In this document: positions 20,835-33,630 of the stretch, piece by piece
Layout: each line of letters opens with the position of its first letter
How positions within the stretch are numbered: the first letter of the stretch is position 1
Origin: Gnetum montanum
Lineage: Eukaryota; Streptophyta; Gnetopsida; Gnetales; Gnetaceae
Direction of reading: 5' to 3'
DNA: 64,000 bases
Assembly: GCA_015680685.1 (NCBI GenBank)
Contig: MNCI01022386.1
Coordinates: 319,787 to 383,786 of the forward strand
Translations under genes and position numbers: made by a program
The notes under the pieces: model-generated
What the model saw: the letters and a program-made list of their open reading frames with translations, nothing else
Database searches by the model: none
What the model was told of the DNA's origin: nothing

Positions 20835-23800
20835 TGAAGTGAAAGTAGTTAGATTTTGTGCTACCTTTAACACATTATCTTTTATATAAGGTTGTTTTGA
20901 TGTTTTCATAGGACTTTTAAACCTCATAGCTTTCTTAAATTAATCATAACATAACTCTCATCTTCGTTTCCTCTTATGCATATGCTTGACATTAATGATA
21001 GTTTGAAATAATGAAATACCCATTATAAATTAATAACTACTTTACATCTATCTTGATTCACATCTCTCTCTATGTATATATTATGTATTATGAAAGAAAT
21101 AGAGGATATAACAATGTTGAAATTTTGAGCAACAATAGATTTTACTTCCTTTTATTTGGTTTTTATGGCAAATTTGTGACATTGCAAAGTTATGCATTGA
21201 TTAAATAAGTGGTCTTTATGATGATAATAATTACAAGAATTAGACAAGTTATGATATATAACTAGCTGAACATATTTGATTTCACCTCCCGTCAAAGAAC
21301 ATGTTTTTCTTTAAAAGATTTATCTCAATAAAATATCTTTGCTAACCAAAATCATATCCATAATTTGGAACTTCTAAATTAAGAGTCTTAGCACTAGGCT
21401 AACAACTTGTTAAAATTCTAAACATATTTGTGCACTATAAGAAGAACATGTTAGTAAATAAAAGCACCTATGAATAATGCTAGATCAACCATCAATTGAT
21501 CATGGCTAAGATTATGAATTAAGTGCAAAGTAGTAATATGATAATGTAAAAAACTAAGCTTATGTGTTGAAAGAATTAAGATCTTGGTAAATAATCAAGA
21601 ATTTGCAGAAAAAATTGTGATACAAGATTTGCATGATATTGCTCAAGTATATCATTAGAAAGAGTGAAAGTACATTACTACCTTTTATTTTGATCTAGCA
21701 CTTGAGGTTTCAATGTTTCTCCAACCACATTTTCATAGTTGAGAATTTATTATTGTTCATTTTTTAGTAATGGTGGATGTAAATCTAGCTACCCTACAAA
21801 TCCTTTTGGCACCATTATAAGTAAAATATAAAGGTTGCTAAATTTGGTTGAAAATATAACTTATATGGATTTCATTTTCAGCAAACTAAGTGTTTGAAGT
21901 TTTGTCAATGTTCAAGGTTTACTTCTACAAGCCAAGTGTTTGAATTTTTGTAGATCAGGAGGGTTTTGGTAGCAGATTTAATTTTTCTAGAATTATCATT
22001 TCTTGATAGGGAACTCTAAATTCCCTCCAACTTTTTCTACCAATGCAAAAATTTTTGCTTCTTCCATTATTGTAGAAATTTCTATTGATTCTTATAATGC
22101 AAATTTATCAATTGGTAAAGGAAAATTTATGATGTCTTCTCTAGTGATGTTAATGCAACTAAGACACTTAATTTTATTCTTTCTACTGATGTGTATGAGT
22201 TATTAGTTGTTGATCTTACATCATGATATTTGTTCTTTCAAAATTTGGGTTACCTACCTTGCAATTAAAGTTTTATTTTATAGTTAAATAATGTAATGCA
22301 AAAACACAAGTTTTAGGTCATTCATGTCAGGTACTATTCTCAATTTTTTCTACTTATTCAGCTAGGTGATACTTTGATGGTGTAGCATGCCCATGTTATA
22401 GGGTCATTTATACATAAGCATGCAATGTTGATCATTTGTAAATGGACTTTAGATTTTGATACTCAATTTGATGAATATTTTTAAGTTTCACATTTTCTTA
22501 AGCTATTTAATCTTTTGTTGATTTTTCAGAAGTAGAGAAGTAAATTGTTAGTATTCTTGATTCCATTAAGCATATGAAATCTATTACCATACCATTTGTT
22601 TCTTGTAGACATTTTTTTGTTGAAATCAATCTTCTTAGTTGTAAAAAGGAATTTGTATTACAAGTAAGCAAGAAGATTTACATTTAACTAACTACATATT
22701 ATACTCTTCTTAATTCTTGTAACTTTTATCATCATGAAGGCTGTTTGTTTAATGTTTTCTCTTTTTTTTAAGAAAAAAAGATGTTGAGGAACAGAGAAAA
22801 TGTATTAAAGTTGAGGATATTAAAAAATAATTTGAAGTTGAAGATACAAAAAATCAAATTAATGTTAATGATAAGAATGATTAAATGATAATAAAGAAAC
22901 CAGAGAAGATACAAGCTTATGTGAATCTTTTTACTTATATTACAAGAAGTATTGATTAGTTTGGATAAATAGCTCATAAGACAAATTTTTCTTTTTCTAA
23001 AAAGAACATTATAACCTTAAAGATTAAAACTAACATTGACAAGAACATGATACTTAATGGTAGAAATTCTTGATGTAAGGTTAAACAAAAATAGACAAAG
23101 TGATGGTAGCAAAGAATTTGAGCTACTATTTTATAGTTCTAATTTGACTATAAAATTTGGGGGTAAATATTGTTAAAAAAAATATTTTGGATTCCAACAC
23201 ATATCTTCTTCTCATGAAGTGAATCTACCTTTTGTACAAATATTAGTATTTTGCTATTTCTTTTTATTGCTACCTCAAATCCTTTTGTTATTTTAAGTTC
23301 AATTATGAATGTTGAAAGTGATGTAAATGTTATTATAATTGGGACTATCTTCCTTAATAACAACTAATATTCTTCTTTTTATTTTTCAAAGCATCCATTG
23401 TTAGGTTGTACAACTAAGTAAACATTCCTAAAATTCAAAAATATTTTTCTTTCCAAGTTGTTTTTGATGTTTTCAAAACAATGTTAAGCATGTGAAATAC
23501 TATACATTTTTTGCTTAATATTAATGTTTTTTTTTTGTCTCCAATACCCACTTTTTGTACCATTGCACATTGTTAACCTTCTCCTACTATACTTCAAGTT
23601 GAAAACTTTACTTCTTTAGTTGTTATACTTCAAGTTAGAAACTCCACTTCATTGCCTATCATACCTTAAACCAAACTTCATCAAACCATATTTTCTTCAC
23701 CCATTATACGTTAGGCTAAAAACTCCACTTTATTTATAAAACCAATCTTAATAATAAATGATTAATAAAAAAAGGCTAGAGAAACTATCTTCTTATTTTT

Positions 23801-24189
23801 TTAAAACTTTCACATCATTGAAAAAGCATTTATTCGTGATGTTATTATATATATATTTTTATTATAAGCTAAATCCAAAGTTTATTCATAGCATGTAGCT
23901 TTAGCAAAAGATTTTGTAGAGAAAAGTAAGAAAAAGTTACTAGTCATTTCAGGTAGCATTTACTTCATCTTAAATATTGCATGGTTTTTTCATAGCAATC
24001 TTATCCTTTTCAAAGGCTTATGAAATGTTTTCTTTTCCCATTTTTCTCTCCCTAATCTAGTTGGGATGGGAAGGGGGAAGAGGTGCCAGGAGCTTGAAAT
24101 AATTGTAATATAAGTGCACCCCAAGATATAGAGTCCAATTAAAACTTTATAACACAACATTGCTTAGAAAAATTGATAGTATGTCTTGG
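20835..24189. other. AT-rich intergenic DNA
   Basis: No gene was recognised. A SINE-head-like sequence on the - strand at about 21365-21410 contains TTAGCCTAGTGCTAAGACTC. The rest consists of AT-rich stretches and homopolymer runs with many stops in all frames. Confidence 0.4.
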
Positions 24190-24245
24190 AGCCTTCAAAT
24201 TAAGAGTCTCACCACTAGGTTAATACCTCATGGTTATCTAATCTA
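24190..24245 (-). repeat. SINE head with A-box-like sequence
   Basis: The - strand reads TATTAACCTAGTGGTGAGAC, similar to the + strand sequence at 34886 and to 21365-21410. The pattern resembles the Pol III A box of tRNA-derived SINEs. The body of the element is not clearly delimited. Confidence 0.4.
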
Positions 24246-24463
24246 TGTTAGTTTAAAGCATGACATGTCCATAATTATTTTACTTGTATTCCTACAAACA
24301 TGGACTTTGATTTGATAGGTGAATGATTTTATGACCTCACTTTTTTATTATGTATAGTCTAACTCACACTATAGTCCCTAAATGTATAGTTTATTTTACA
24401 TGCAAGTAACACATTAAAATGATATAAAGAATTAAATGTTCTACAACATATATTTTATCATAT

Positions 24464-25312
24464 TGATGAGCGGCAAGGTACCCCTACACCCAACCATACA
24501 AATATAAGCATTCACGCATGATCGGATTGAACTCCGAGGATTAAGTGCTTATGCACCTATGTAGAACAAGGATGAGTTATGTAGTCGTTGTCTTCCCAAG
24601 ATTACTTGTAAGGCACAATTGTATGGTTAAGTAAACTCGAGGTATATGATTTTTTTATGTTTTTTATATTTTCTATTTTGGTCTCCTAAGTGTGTGAAAT
24701 GAAAAGATTTAGTTAACTAATGGGTTTTTGTAATTCTAATGTTGATCGAATCTTAACACCAGCATTCGTTCCCACTCTTCCGACACATCCTGAGCTAGTG
24801 TAACACTACTGGAATTACCAAATGCTAGTCGTTACTGGGTTACCAAGTGTTCCACGTATGCTCGAAGTGGTTGTATTGAGTGTGCTAATTTGTTGATAAT
24901 TAATAATTCTATAGAAATAACATTGATTAACTAATGAGAGCATCAAATAATAGTAAATAGCATTAAATGCAATAGTTAAGCTATTCTGAATGTTGCAAGG
25001 TTTATCACAAAGTTCGTCTTTATTTCCAGACACAAGGTGTGCTCAGGTACACAATGCTCAAATAAAGATCCATTCACTCTATGACTCCTACTGCAGGCAC
25101 TCAGAAATAATTCTAACTCTGGAAGAGAAAAACTGCAAGAGTTTAGCTAAAGGACTAAAAAAAATACTATGGAAAACCAAGCACCCCTTTCCCTTATTTA
25201 TAGACAACGAGATAGGCTCTGACATCGCATGTTTGATGTCGTTTGGCCGATTTGATATCACGTATCTGATATTGAGGGTCCAATATTAGGTTGCTTATTT
25301 GGTGACTCATCA
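24464..25312 (-). repeat. B1 3' LTR
   Basis: This 849-bp LTR begins TGATGAGCGGCAAGGTACCC and ends GGTGACTCATCA. Homologous LTRs are at 45992-46818 and 55722-56568, with a fragment at 33631-33875. A TATA box (TCTATAAATAAGG on the - strand, about 25193-25205) follows a U3 stretch with decayed GATATC words (25225-25290). Confidence 0.92.
25193..25205 (-). promoter_or_regulatory. B-family LTR TATA box
   Basis: CTATAAATAAG on the - strand. It is conserved at about 46711-46721 in B2 and, with one change, at about 56449-56457 in B3. Confidence 0.65.
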
Positions 25313-25322
25313 TACCCCCATG
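25313..25322 (-). other. B1 polypurine tract
   Basis: The - strand reads CATGGGGGTA directly before the LTR start TGATGAG. B2 and B3 have the related CATAAGGGTA and CATGGAGGTA. Confidence 0.55.
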
Positions 25323-27255
25323 ACAGAATGAAAACTCGTCCTTGAGTTCCTTACAAAATATTGGGAAGGTATGGGATTATTAATTGAACGACAATTGACG
25401 ATGACATGGAATGACAAACTCAAAGTGCCTGGTGAACAGATCGACAAACGTATTACAGCATTGGTATTCATAACCATTGTGGTGAACACTGTACATAGAT
25501 GAAATTCAGACCCTCATTTGATAGCTTGAAGAGAGAGAGAGAAAAGAAAATGAGGCGCATTGCTGCTGATGTCAAAAATGTGCACACTGTTGTTCGTCCA
25601 TGGCCACATGACTAAGCTTGTTCCTTGTGTAAATGCTATTGCTCCAGTCCATCTTAAGTGCTCCCTCCTATGCCAGTTCATTGTTCATGTGATCACCATC
25701 TGCATAGACAACACAATCATGAATTAGCAAGGATAGATAAGATGTAATGCAGTTGATACCTTGCCTCGATATGAAGCACATTGGCTAGGTTTCGGGTATG
25801 ACAGATACTAGGTTAGAGGTTTGTAATTGATAACTACCCAAGGTGTAGGGGTGAGATAAGTAATGGAATGGAAAAATCTGTCACAGGCCCCCACGACTAA
25901 GAGTGAACCTTTGGTAGTAATAGGATGGAAAATGAAAGGAAAAGGAAGATAAGAGAAATAACAACGGTGAAGCCAATAAAAATGCATAGAAGGGAAGAGA
26001 AAAACAAAAATGGATGTCATGGATGGGGTGAAACAAGAAATAGTTGATTGCGAGATATGTTTAAGGGAAAGAGCTTAATAATTGCATTAAAAAGGAATGC
26101 TAGTGGGTCCTCCCGAAAGTAGGCTCATGCCCTTTACACCTTGACAAACCCACCAACCAAACAGTCCATAAGATCTAGGAATGACATATGGAAACAATAG
26201 TTAAGAATTCACCCATAAGAATTTACCAAAGAATAACAATGTGTTGACCAAGATATAGACTAATCATAAAACTGGAAATGAGGTAGAATACGGGAAGCAA
26301 TACAAAAAAAGAAAGAATGGAATGGAATCCTGAAATCAAGGTTGTGTAAAGTCCCTTGTGTATTATGTGTTTAAGGTGACTTAATAAAATTCAGTCCAAA
26401 TCTAGATTAAAACTAACCACATCCAATGACCTCACATCAACACACTTGACCAACCCATCCTCTTGAAGCAACAAGAATGCTTCCACAGAGTAATCGCCAT
26501 TCCAAAAAGAGAAGAATAGAGAAGTAGGAAGTGAGAAAGGGCCTTAGTTAGAGGGAACCTTCAGGCATGGGTAACATGTCTTTCCAGTGCCATAACTAGT
26601 GCTTGTAGCCCATGTTCCTTTATTATGTTTAAGGAGTGTGCTTTGAATTCCCACCAATTTTTTTTTGAGTGGGAACCACATCAAGCAAAGATTTATTTGA
26701 TTCATTCAACTTCCTAATATTAGTCGACAGTGGAATGGTGAAAAACCTATGAAAAACATCCAAGTACCCAAGAGAATAGCCAGCACAAATGCATTGAATC
26801 CTCTTGATTCACACCCTTTTCAATCCATTTGAATCTTTCCTTGGTTTGAAGAATACCAAGCCACAAATTCATTAATAGGTTTGATTAGAAAAAGGAACAG
26901 TACATTTCCAAAAAAAGAAGGGAGACCATATAGATGAATGGATGAATGAATGACATGGGCTCATTGTCCATTTTATCAAAAAGAAAAAAGAAAAAAGAAA
27001 AAAAAAAGAAAACCATATCTTAGCATTAAAATTAAAAGTTAAAGGTAAAAACCAAACATTAGCAATCAACACCATTATAGTACAACCCACCATCATTAGC
27101 ACTTATTATGTGATGAGTGAGAATAAATCAAACAAAATGTAACAGAGAAAGAAATAGTAAAAATGTTAACAATGGTGTAAAACAAAAACAAGTAAAAATG
27201 AAAAATGTGTAAAACAAAAAAGACAAAAGAAACTAAGGGCTTAGAATAATTAGCA
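25323..27255 (-). other. B1 conserved post-integrase region
   Basis: About 1.9 kb lies between the integrase end and the 3' LTR. It is present in all three B copies (B2 46819-48705, B3 56569-58480). On the - strand it has peptide-level similarity between copies: WWEFKAHSLNIIK, HGLQALVMALERHV, SVEAFLLLQEDGLVKCVDV and GMSLLSGGPTSIP, not all in one frame in any single copy. The position is that of the extra, sometimes env-like, reading frame of Athila/Tat elements, but I recognise no domain. Confidence 0.55.
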
Positions 27256-27257
27256 TT

Positions 27258-28500
27258 GGTGGCCATCTCCTCCACGACTGAGTTGGAAGGAGGAGATCTG
27301 AAATAATGAGTAGGGCTATCTATCAACAGAGGTAGTGTTAGCACTGGCCGTTTTTGGGCACATGGAAAGGTTTGGTTTGTTGGATGTTGACCAATAATTT
27401 CTTATCCAGGCTTCCAAGTTTATAGATCATCATGGCCCCTAAAGGAAAATTTTCATGAATGATATAAGGTCCTTTCCATAGCATTTGAAATTTAGTTTGT
27501 TGTGGCACATGTGCAGGATTCCAATAAAAAACCCTATTTCCTGGTTGGTATTTGAATTTTCTAATTCTTAGGTCATGACGTTGTTTGTTGAAGGCCTTGT
27601 GTAGTTCATTGGATGACAGGATGACTAATCAGTTTTCATCTAGCAAGTTAAGGTTCATTAACCATTCTTTCTGTGCTAGACTGAGGTCAAGGTTAAGGTC
27701 ACATGCTGTAGATAGTGTATGGAGCTCAGCTTGGATAGGAAGTGTTGTAAGTTTATTGTACACTAACTCATAGGAAGAATAGCCTATAGGGAGTTTCCAT
27801 GTGGAGCCGTAGGCCCAAAGAGCATCGTTTAGTTTGGTGCTCTAGTCTTGCCTATATTTGCTAATGGTTCATGTCAAAATTTTTGTGATTTTCCTATTGG
27901 TGACTTCGGCTTAATCATTTGCTTGAGGATGATATGGTGTAGTCAATTTATGCTCAACTCCTAAGCATTGCATCAACTTTTAAAAGGTCACACCTGTAAA
28001 ATGTGTACCATTATTAGAAATAAGTGCATGAGGCACGCCAAACCTATTTACCATTTGTTGTTGAACAAATCGTGCAGTGGTAGATGATGTACAATTGGTA
28101 ACGGTGGTGCTTCTACCCATTTTGTAAAATAATCAAGAACAACAATAATGTATGCTTTTCCATTGGACATTGGTGTAATAGGCCCCATAAAATCAATACC
28201 CCATATGTTGAAGGGTTCTAAGGGTTGAATCCATTGTTGTGGATCCTCCATTCTAGCAATCATTCTCCCATCATGTTGGCAGTGCTCAAAAGATTGGAAA
28301 AAATGATGGGCATCCCAAAATAATATAGGCCAATAATATCCTGCAAGCAAGATCTAAATGGTTGTTCATCTCCTAGCGTAATGACCCACACAAGGGCCCT
28401 CATGAGTGTCTTGGAGAACTTACAATTGATCTACATTGGGAACACACCATTGGACTAAGCCATCGGAACACACCTTGTAAAGGTGTTCATTGATTTCAAT
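27258..28500 (-). pseudogene. B1 integrase, broken
   Basis: Integrase would insert element cDNA into host DNA. The zinc-finger part has one cysteine replaced (SFEHCQ, where B3 has SCEHCQ). The core begins WGIDFMGPI with the first catalytic Asp, and YFTKWVEA follows. The second catalytic Asp is Asn (SNNGTHF). The Glu of NDQAEVTNRK is kept, but a stop lies next to it. A GPY/F-type module (LWKGPYIIHENF) is near the C terminus. Several stops split the frame, so no active enzyme is possible. Confidence 0.85.
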
Positions 28501-28704
28501 GAAATGTTTAACTTAATGGAGAAACTGTTGTTTCTTTCTAACATCTAGCCCTTGTGGTGTTTTTTGTATGAGAATGTAAGTAAGAATGCTACTATACCAA
28601 TTTGTATCTATGGATGATTGATTATTTATTAGACCTACAAAGAGGAGTTCATCAGGGAAGTGATCAGAAATTGGGTATTTGTCCTCTTTGTTGTCCCATT
28701 GCAA

Positions 28705-29190
28705 CTAAGATAAATGATTGGCAACAACATTCTCGGTGCCTTTACAATTTACTATTGCGAGATTGAACTCTTGTAAGATCACAAGCCATTGTATGATGTG
28801 AGGCCTCATCGTTGGTTTATTCATATGGAATCGAATCGCACTATGATCTATGTGTACAAATACCTTATAGCCTAATACATAGTGTCTAAATTTTTCTAAT
28901 GCAAACACCACGAGCATTAACTGTTTTTCTATTGTGGTATAGTTGAGTTGTGCACCAGCAATGCTTTGACTTGCACATTGAATGTAATAGGGACATTTTT
29001 GTTCATCTAACTGTGTAAGTACAGCTCCTAAAGCAAAATTGGATGTGTTAGTCATTATATGGAATGGTCTGGAGTAGTCAGGAGCTTGTAGAATGGGTGT
29101 TTCTATGAGCTTCTGCTTCAAGGTTTGGAAAGCCAACTCACATTCCTTGGTCCATTCAAAGGGTACATCCTTTTTCGTTAATTCTACCAA
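28705..29190 (-). pseudogene. B1 RNase H domain
   Basis: This open stretch of 161 residues covers the end of RT and the RNase H domain: FEWTKECELAFQTLKQKL, then the RNase H core with FALGAVLTQLDEQ, NYTTIEKQLMLVVFALEKFR and VHIDHSAIRF, ending NVVANHLS. The first catalytic Asp of the usual TDAS block is Asn (MTNTSN); the Glu and the second Asp are kept. It would degrade the RNA strand of the RNA-DNA hybrid. The Asn change should abolish activity. Confidence 0.9.
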
Positions 29191-29199
29191 CAGTTTTGC

Positions 29200-29960
29200 A
29201 ATCTTTGAAAGGTTCTTGATGAAACGTCTATAATAGCCATTATGTCTAAGGAATGATCAAACATGTTTTACAGTTTCAGGTTGACGAGTGATTCCTTGGA
29301 TGAATTTAATTTTTTCAGGATCTACCTCTATCCCTATTTGTGAAATTTTATGCCCTGATACAATGCCCTCTTGGACCATTAAGTGGCTTTTCTGCCAACT
29401 GAGCCTGAGGTTGGTTTCAACACATCATTTTAGCACTTTCTCTAATTAGTCCAATGCTTGTTCAAAGTCCGCTTCGTAGGTGGAGAAATCGTCCATAAAA
29501 ACCTCCACACCATTCCCTATTTGCTACTGAAATATATTGAGAACCAAACGTTGAAATGTTGCTGGAGCATTGCACAAGCCAAACGACATCTGCCTATATG
29601 CAAATGTTCCTCAAGGACTCATGAATGTAGTTTTGGCTTGGTCTTCTAGTGCTATTTTGATTTGATTGTACCCATTGTAACCATCCAAAAAACTAGAATA
29701 ACAATGCCCTACAATGATATTTAAGACTTGGTCAATGAATGGTAATGGAAAATGATCTTTAAATGTTACCATGTTTAACAACCTAAAGTCTATACACACC
29801 CTTCATTTACCAACTTTTTTAGGCACAATGACTAATGGAATAATCCATTCACTATCAACAATGGGGTAGATGAACCCAGCCTTCAGAAGTTGTTCAATTT
29901 CTTCCTTAACTACTTGCTTAAGCTTTGGGTTTAGTCGTCTTTGCGGTTGTCATTGAGGCT
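29200..29960 (-). pseudogene. B1 reverse transcriptase
   Basis: Motifs in order on the - strand: VCIDFRLLN-type block (CIDFRLLNMVTFKDHFPLP), LDGYNGYNQI, TTFMSP followed by a stop where TPWGTF is expected (TGG to TGA), then SFGLCNAPATFQR and EVFMDDFSTY with an intact YxDD-type box (about 29488-29499). GIVSGHKISQIGIEVDPEK follows. The palm is nearly complete, but stops prevent translation. Confidence 0.88.
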
Positions 29961-30465
29961 TAGAGGGGTTAGTGTAAATTCTATGTTGGCATATCCTAGG
30001 ATCTATTTTGGTTAATTTGGGATATGACCAAGCAAAGGCTTTTGACCATTTGTTTACCATATTCAGCAGTTCTTATTTTTGTTGAGGAGCAAGTTTAGCA
30101 TTAATGATTACTGAATTTTCATTCTTGAGAAATGCATACTCCATACCGGTGGACAACGGTTTTAATTCAAGGGGCTCTTGCTTAAACTCGTCAGGGATTT
30201 CCAACTTCCCCCAATTGATATCTTCGGTGTTAGTACTTGGAAGTTGGTGATGGACTTGCTCTAATGCATCTATGCTATCGATATAGGCACAAATCAAGCT
30301 CTTAGTTGGTTCCATGCATAAAGTTGAATTTCTCTCTAGGTCAGCTGTTAGCCATTGGGTATCTTCCTATCTTGTGGTTGCTGCATACAAGCATCTTTGT
30401 ATGTTAGATACTTGTGCACACTAGTTGCATGCAGGCAATTTTGAGTGTTGTACAAACCAAGAATT

Positions 30466-30970
30466 CTACATGTAGTTGCATCCTGTGTCACTGTATGTGA
30501 TGCATGGAACTTTTTTCTTCTTGATCTTCTCAAATGTATTTTCTTTTGATATCTCAAGAGAAAGATCATGTATTCCTAGGTGCACATCAATCATACTTAG
30601 CCATGCCCTTTCCATTATGATTAGGAAGTCCCCCTTGTAGTTGTTGACTTGGATCACTAGGAAATCAATTGGATACAACCACCGACAAACAATGGTGACA
30701 ATGTCCTCCACTAGTCCCAATGAAACAGTGATGGACTGGTTGACCAACTCTAAATGAATGTTACTCTTCTTTAGTGGAGGCAGGTTCCAGGCTTTATACA
30801 TTTCCTAGGAGATCAAATTAACACCAAAACTTAAATCCAAAAGAGCTTTACAAGGCTCATTTCCAGCAATTTGCAAATGAATAAGAGAACTTCCAGGATT
30901 AGAGAAATTTCTAGGAAGATGGCCAGCTTTAATCCAAATAGTGATGGCATGAGTTAACATGATAGTGTGC
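30466..30970 (-). pseudogene. B1 retropepsin region
   Basis: KALLDLSFGVNLIS is the active-site loop of a gypsy protease in decayed form (B2 has LELGSRVNLIS, B3 LDLGFGVNLIS), followed by YKAWNLPPLKKSNIHLEL. FLVIQVNNYKGDFLIIMERA matches the second half of the domain. In all three copies the usual D-S/T-G is altered, so either the family departs from the consensus or all copies have decayed. Confidence 0.75.
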
Positions 30971-33497
30971 ATTGAGTGTAATTTTTGGTTTGAAGGAAGC
31001 TTCGAAGATTCAAACGATGATGAGGCATTTGGATAATTAGCTGCTTGTGGTTGTAAGGACTTGGTTGGATTATTGGTTCTAAAGAAAGGTCTCTTTTTTG
31101 ATTGGTTGTCCGAACCAACAGTAGGTTGAAGATTGACAGCCCTTGTAGCGTTACATTGCTATGGCTGGGCAGGAAGCTCACCCTGCATAGTTGGAGCAGG
31201 TGGTAATGGATCTGAGGGTGGAAGAGATGTAGATAGATGAGAAGGGTAGTATATATGTGGAGCATCACCCCTAGAAGAAGAAGAAGTTTTATAGTACTTG
31301 GGGGTTTGGTAGTGAGGTTGAAGAGTGTCGTGACTAGTAGAGTCATGTAGAGAGATTAGTTGTTGAATGTAATACCCGTATGGATTAGGTTGATGATAAG
31401 GATATTGTTGATATGGTAGTGGCATTTCCCATAACTGTGGGTGTTTCCATTGTTGATACTATTCATTTGGTTGTGGTGGAGCTCCACTCGGATAATATGT
31501 CAAGGGTTGGTGGAACTACCTTAGGTTAACTTGAGAATAAGGTAACCTTCTGGGTGTTTGTTGTCTGTTTAATTGTGGGTTTAGTGCATACATCCTAGAT
31601 TCTTGCAAATGTGACACTATTGGGAAACATCCCTTAGGATGGTCATATTGGAAAATCTCACATCCACCATCATTGTGTGTGTCTAAATCCACAACTTCTT
31701 CAATGATGACAACCTTGCTCTTACTCTTGTTACGTGCATACTTAGCTTCTTTCTTTTTCCTTCTCTCTCAGTTTCTAATTTTTTCTCTAGACTTCTTTGC
31801 TATTTTTAGGATAGTTTGAAATTTTTCATCTAGGGAGTTCCACATTTGATCCATCTTTGCCAATACTTCTGATGCAAATATTTGAGTGGGAAAAGTCTTT
31901 CTATTCACCATCTCTTCAAGTGGTGACTCTTCTTCATCTTCACAAAATCTAACTTTCTTCTTTTGAAGGGAAGGATCTCTGTTGTACTCCTCTACAGTTT
32001 CTCTTTTTCTCAACTCATCTTCCTCCTTGGCAACTCACTCCAACAATCTTTGTATTTGATGGGCTTTGAGCTCGGATAGCCTTCCTTGGGCATAAGTCCT
32101 AAGGGTTCTTCGCGTTTTGTACCTAAGACCATCTACGAGATGGCATAGTTGTTTCTTTTGTGAGTAACCATGGCCGGGGCAATGATGTAATAATGAATAA
32201 TATTGACCAATGACAGCATCCAAGGGTTCGTGTCCTCCTTGTTTCCATCCTTGGATTTTCTTATGTAGGTTGGACACTTGGGAGTACGTTTGATACTTAT
32301 CGTTGAATAGCTCCAACATGGTACTCCATTGACAAATGGATTCCAGTTTTAAGGATCGGTACCAGCTTTCTACTTCCTTGATCAGTATCCGTGGAAAAAA
32401 ATTTAGCTTTTTCCACTCATTTTCTATATTCTGCAAGGCACATGCATCGTGGAATGCTTGTAAATGGTTTTTAGATCAGCATTGTATCCCCCTTCAAATT
32501 GTGGGATGTTATTCATGTCTAGTCTTTTGATCCTACTGTCTCTCTAGTGCCTTTTTGGAATTCTAACAGCCTCTACTATATTTAACATACTTCGAGTGGT
32601 GAGTAGGGGTTCATCATGATCATGCTACCTATGGCGTTTATGATGCCTATGCAGTTCCCTACTCTCCCTTCTTTCGTGATGTGTCTCTCTGGAATGCCCT
32701 CATCCCCTTTCTCTACTATTTTATTGGTGATTTCTATTTTTCCTACCATTGTCCTCATGGTCTTACCCTCTACAACTACATTCAAATCCTGAAGGAGAGG
32801 AGGAAGAAGATGATGAAAGTGAAGAGGAAGGAGGACTGGCACCATGTCGGCACCTGCCACCTTCTCTTCAATGCTTGTAGCCTCGGTCATGGTTATGATT
32901 GTAATGTTCATCATTTTCATGCGTTTGTGTTCCTTTTCCAGATCCTTTATGTCCGTTGGTACTAGAACCTAGGTTATGAATAGTTGAGTGAAGATTTTGA
33001 TACCCAACTCCTTGACTGAAGTCAAAGAGAGGAACATTATTTTTTGGAAAACCTCCTGAGACAAGTTCATCATCGTCGTTTTTACTTAGGACATACGGGA
33101 CATCTTGAGACCACTTCCCCTTCACTGATTCATAATGTCTCTCTTGTTGTAGATCCCTTTGGCGTTGTGCCTCCATGGATTGATAATTTCTCAAATCTTG
33201 TTCTTGCACAATGTACTCTAACTATAAGCGCTGCATACCAATTCGTGTGAGAGCACAAAGAAGCATGCCCAGGATTGAGCGATTGGGAGGTAACACTATG
33301 TTACCTTCTAAATCACACCATCGTAGCTGTTCATCCTGGTGGAGGATAAAGGTAAAGTCTAGTACATACTCATTAGGATGAGCGTATACCATGAAAAACT
33401 ATTGGGGCACTGGCGGATCATCTTGTGCACCTCGCCTTTGATTGTTCATGGTATCAGATCTAGTCAGTGAAGCACTCTTATAAGAAGAAGGAGACAT
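30971..33497 (-). pseudogene. B1 gag
   Basis: The probable start is 33497 (MSPSSYKSASLTRSDTMNNQ), 133 nt inside the PBS side of the LTR; B3 runs out just before the matching point. The capsid core at 32436-32035 includes FPRILIKEVESWYRSLKL and HKKIQGWKQGGHEPLDAVI. The zinc knuckle near 31670 is CEIFQYDHPKGC, with one Cys replaced by Phe (B3 has CEICQYDHPKGCC). A proline/tyrosine-rich tail leads to protease. Several stops and frame changes are present. Confidence 0.85.
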
Positions 33498-33611
33498 GAT
33501 TGATTACTTAGTGTGCAGTACTCTTTTTCGGTGATTGTAGGATAGTTGACCTTAAGAGTTTGTTCCAACGAAAGGATTTCCTAAGTTCTAATCAGCTCAC
33601 AAACAAAAAAA

Positions 33612-33629
33612 TCCTCAGAAATGGCACCA
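33612..33629 (-). other. B1 primer-binding site
   Basis: The - strand reads TGGTGCCATTTCTGAGGA, one base inside the LTR. It begins with TGG, the complement of the tRNA CCA end. Confidence 0.65.
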
Positions 33630-33630
33630 A

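Noticed and set aside
22003-23363. Short open frames in the AT-rich intergenic DNA
   Set aside because: Low-complexity composition, no motif, and no neighbour or splice context supports a gene.
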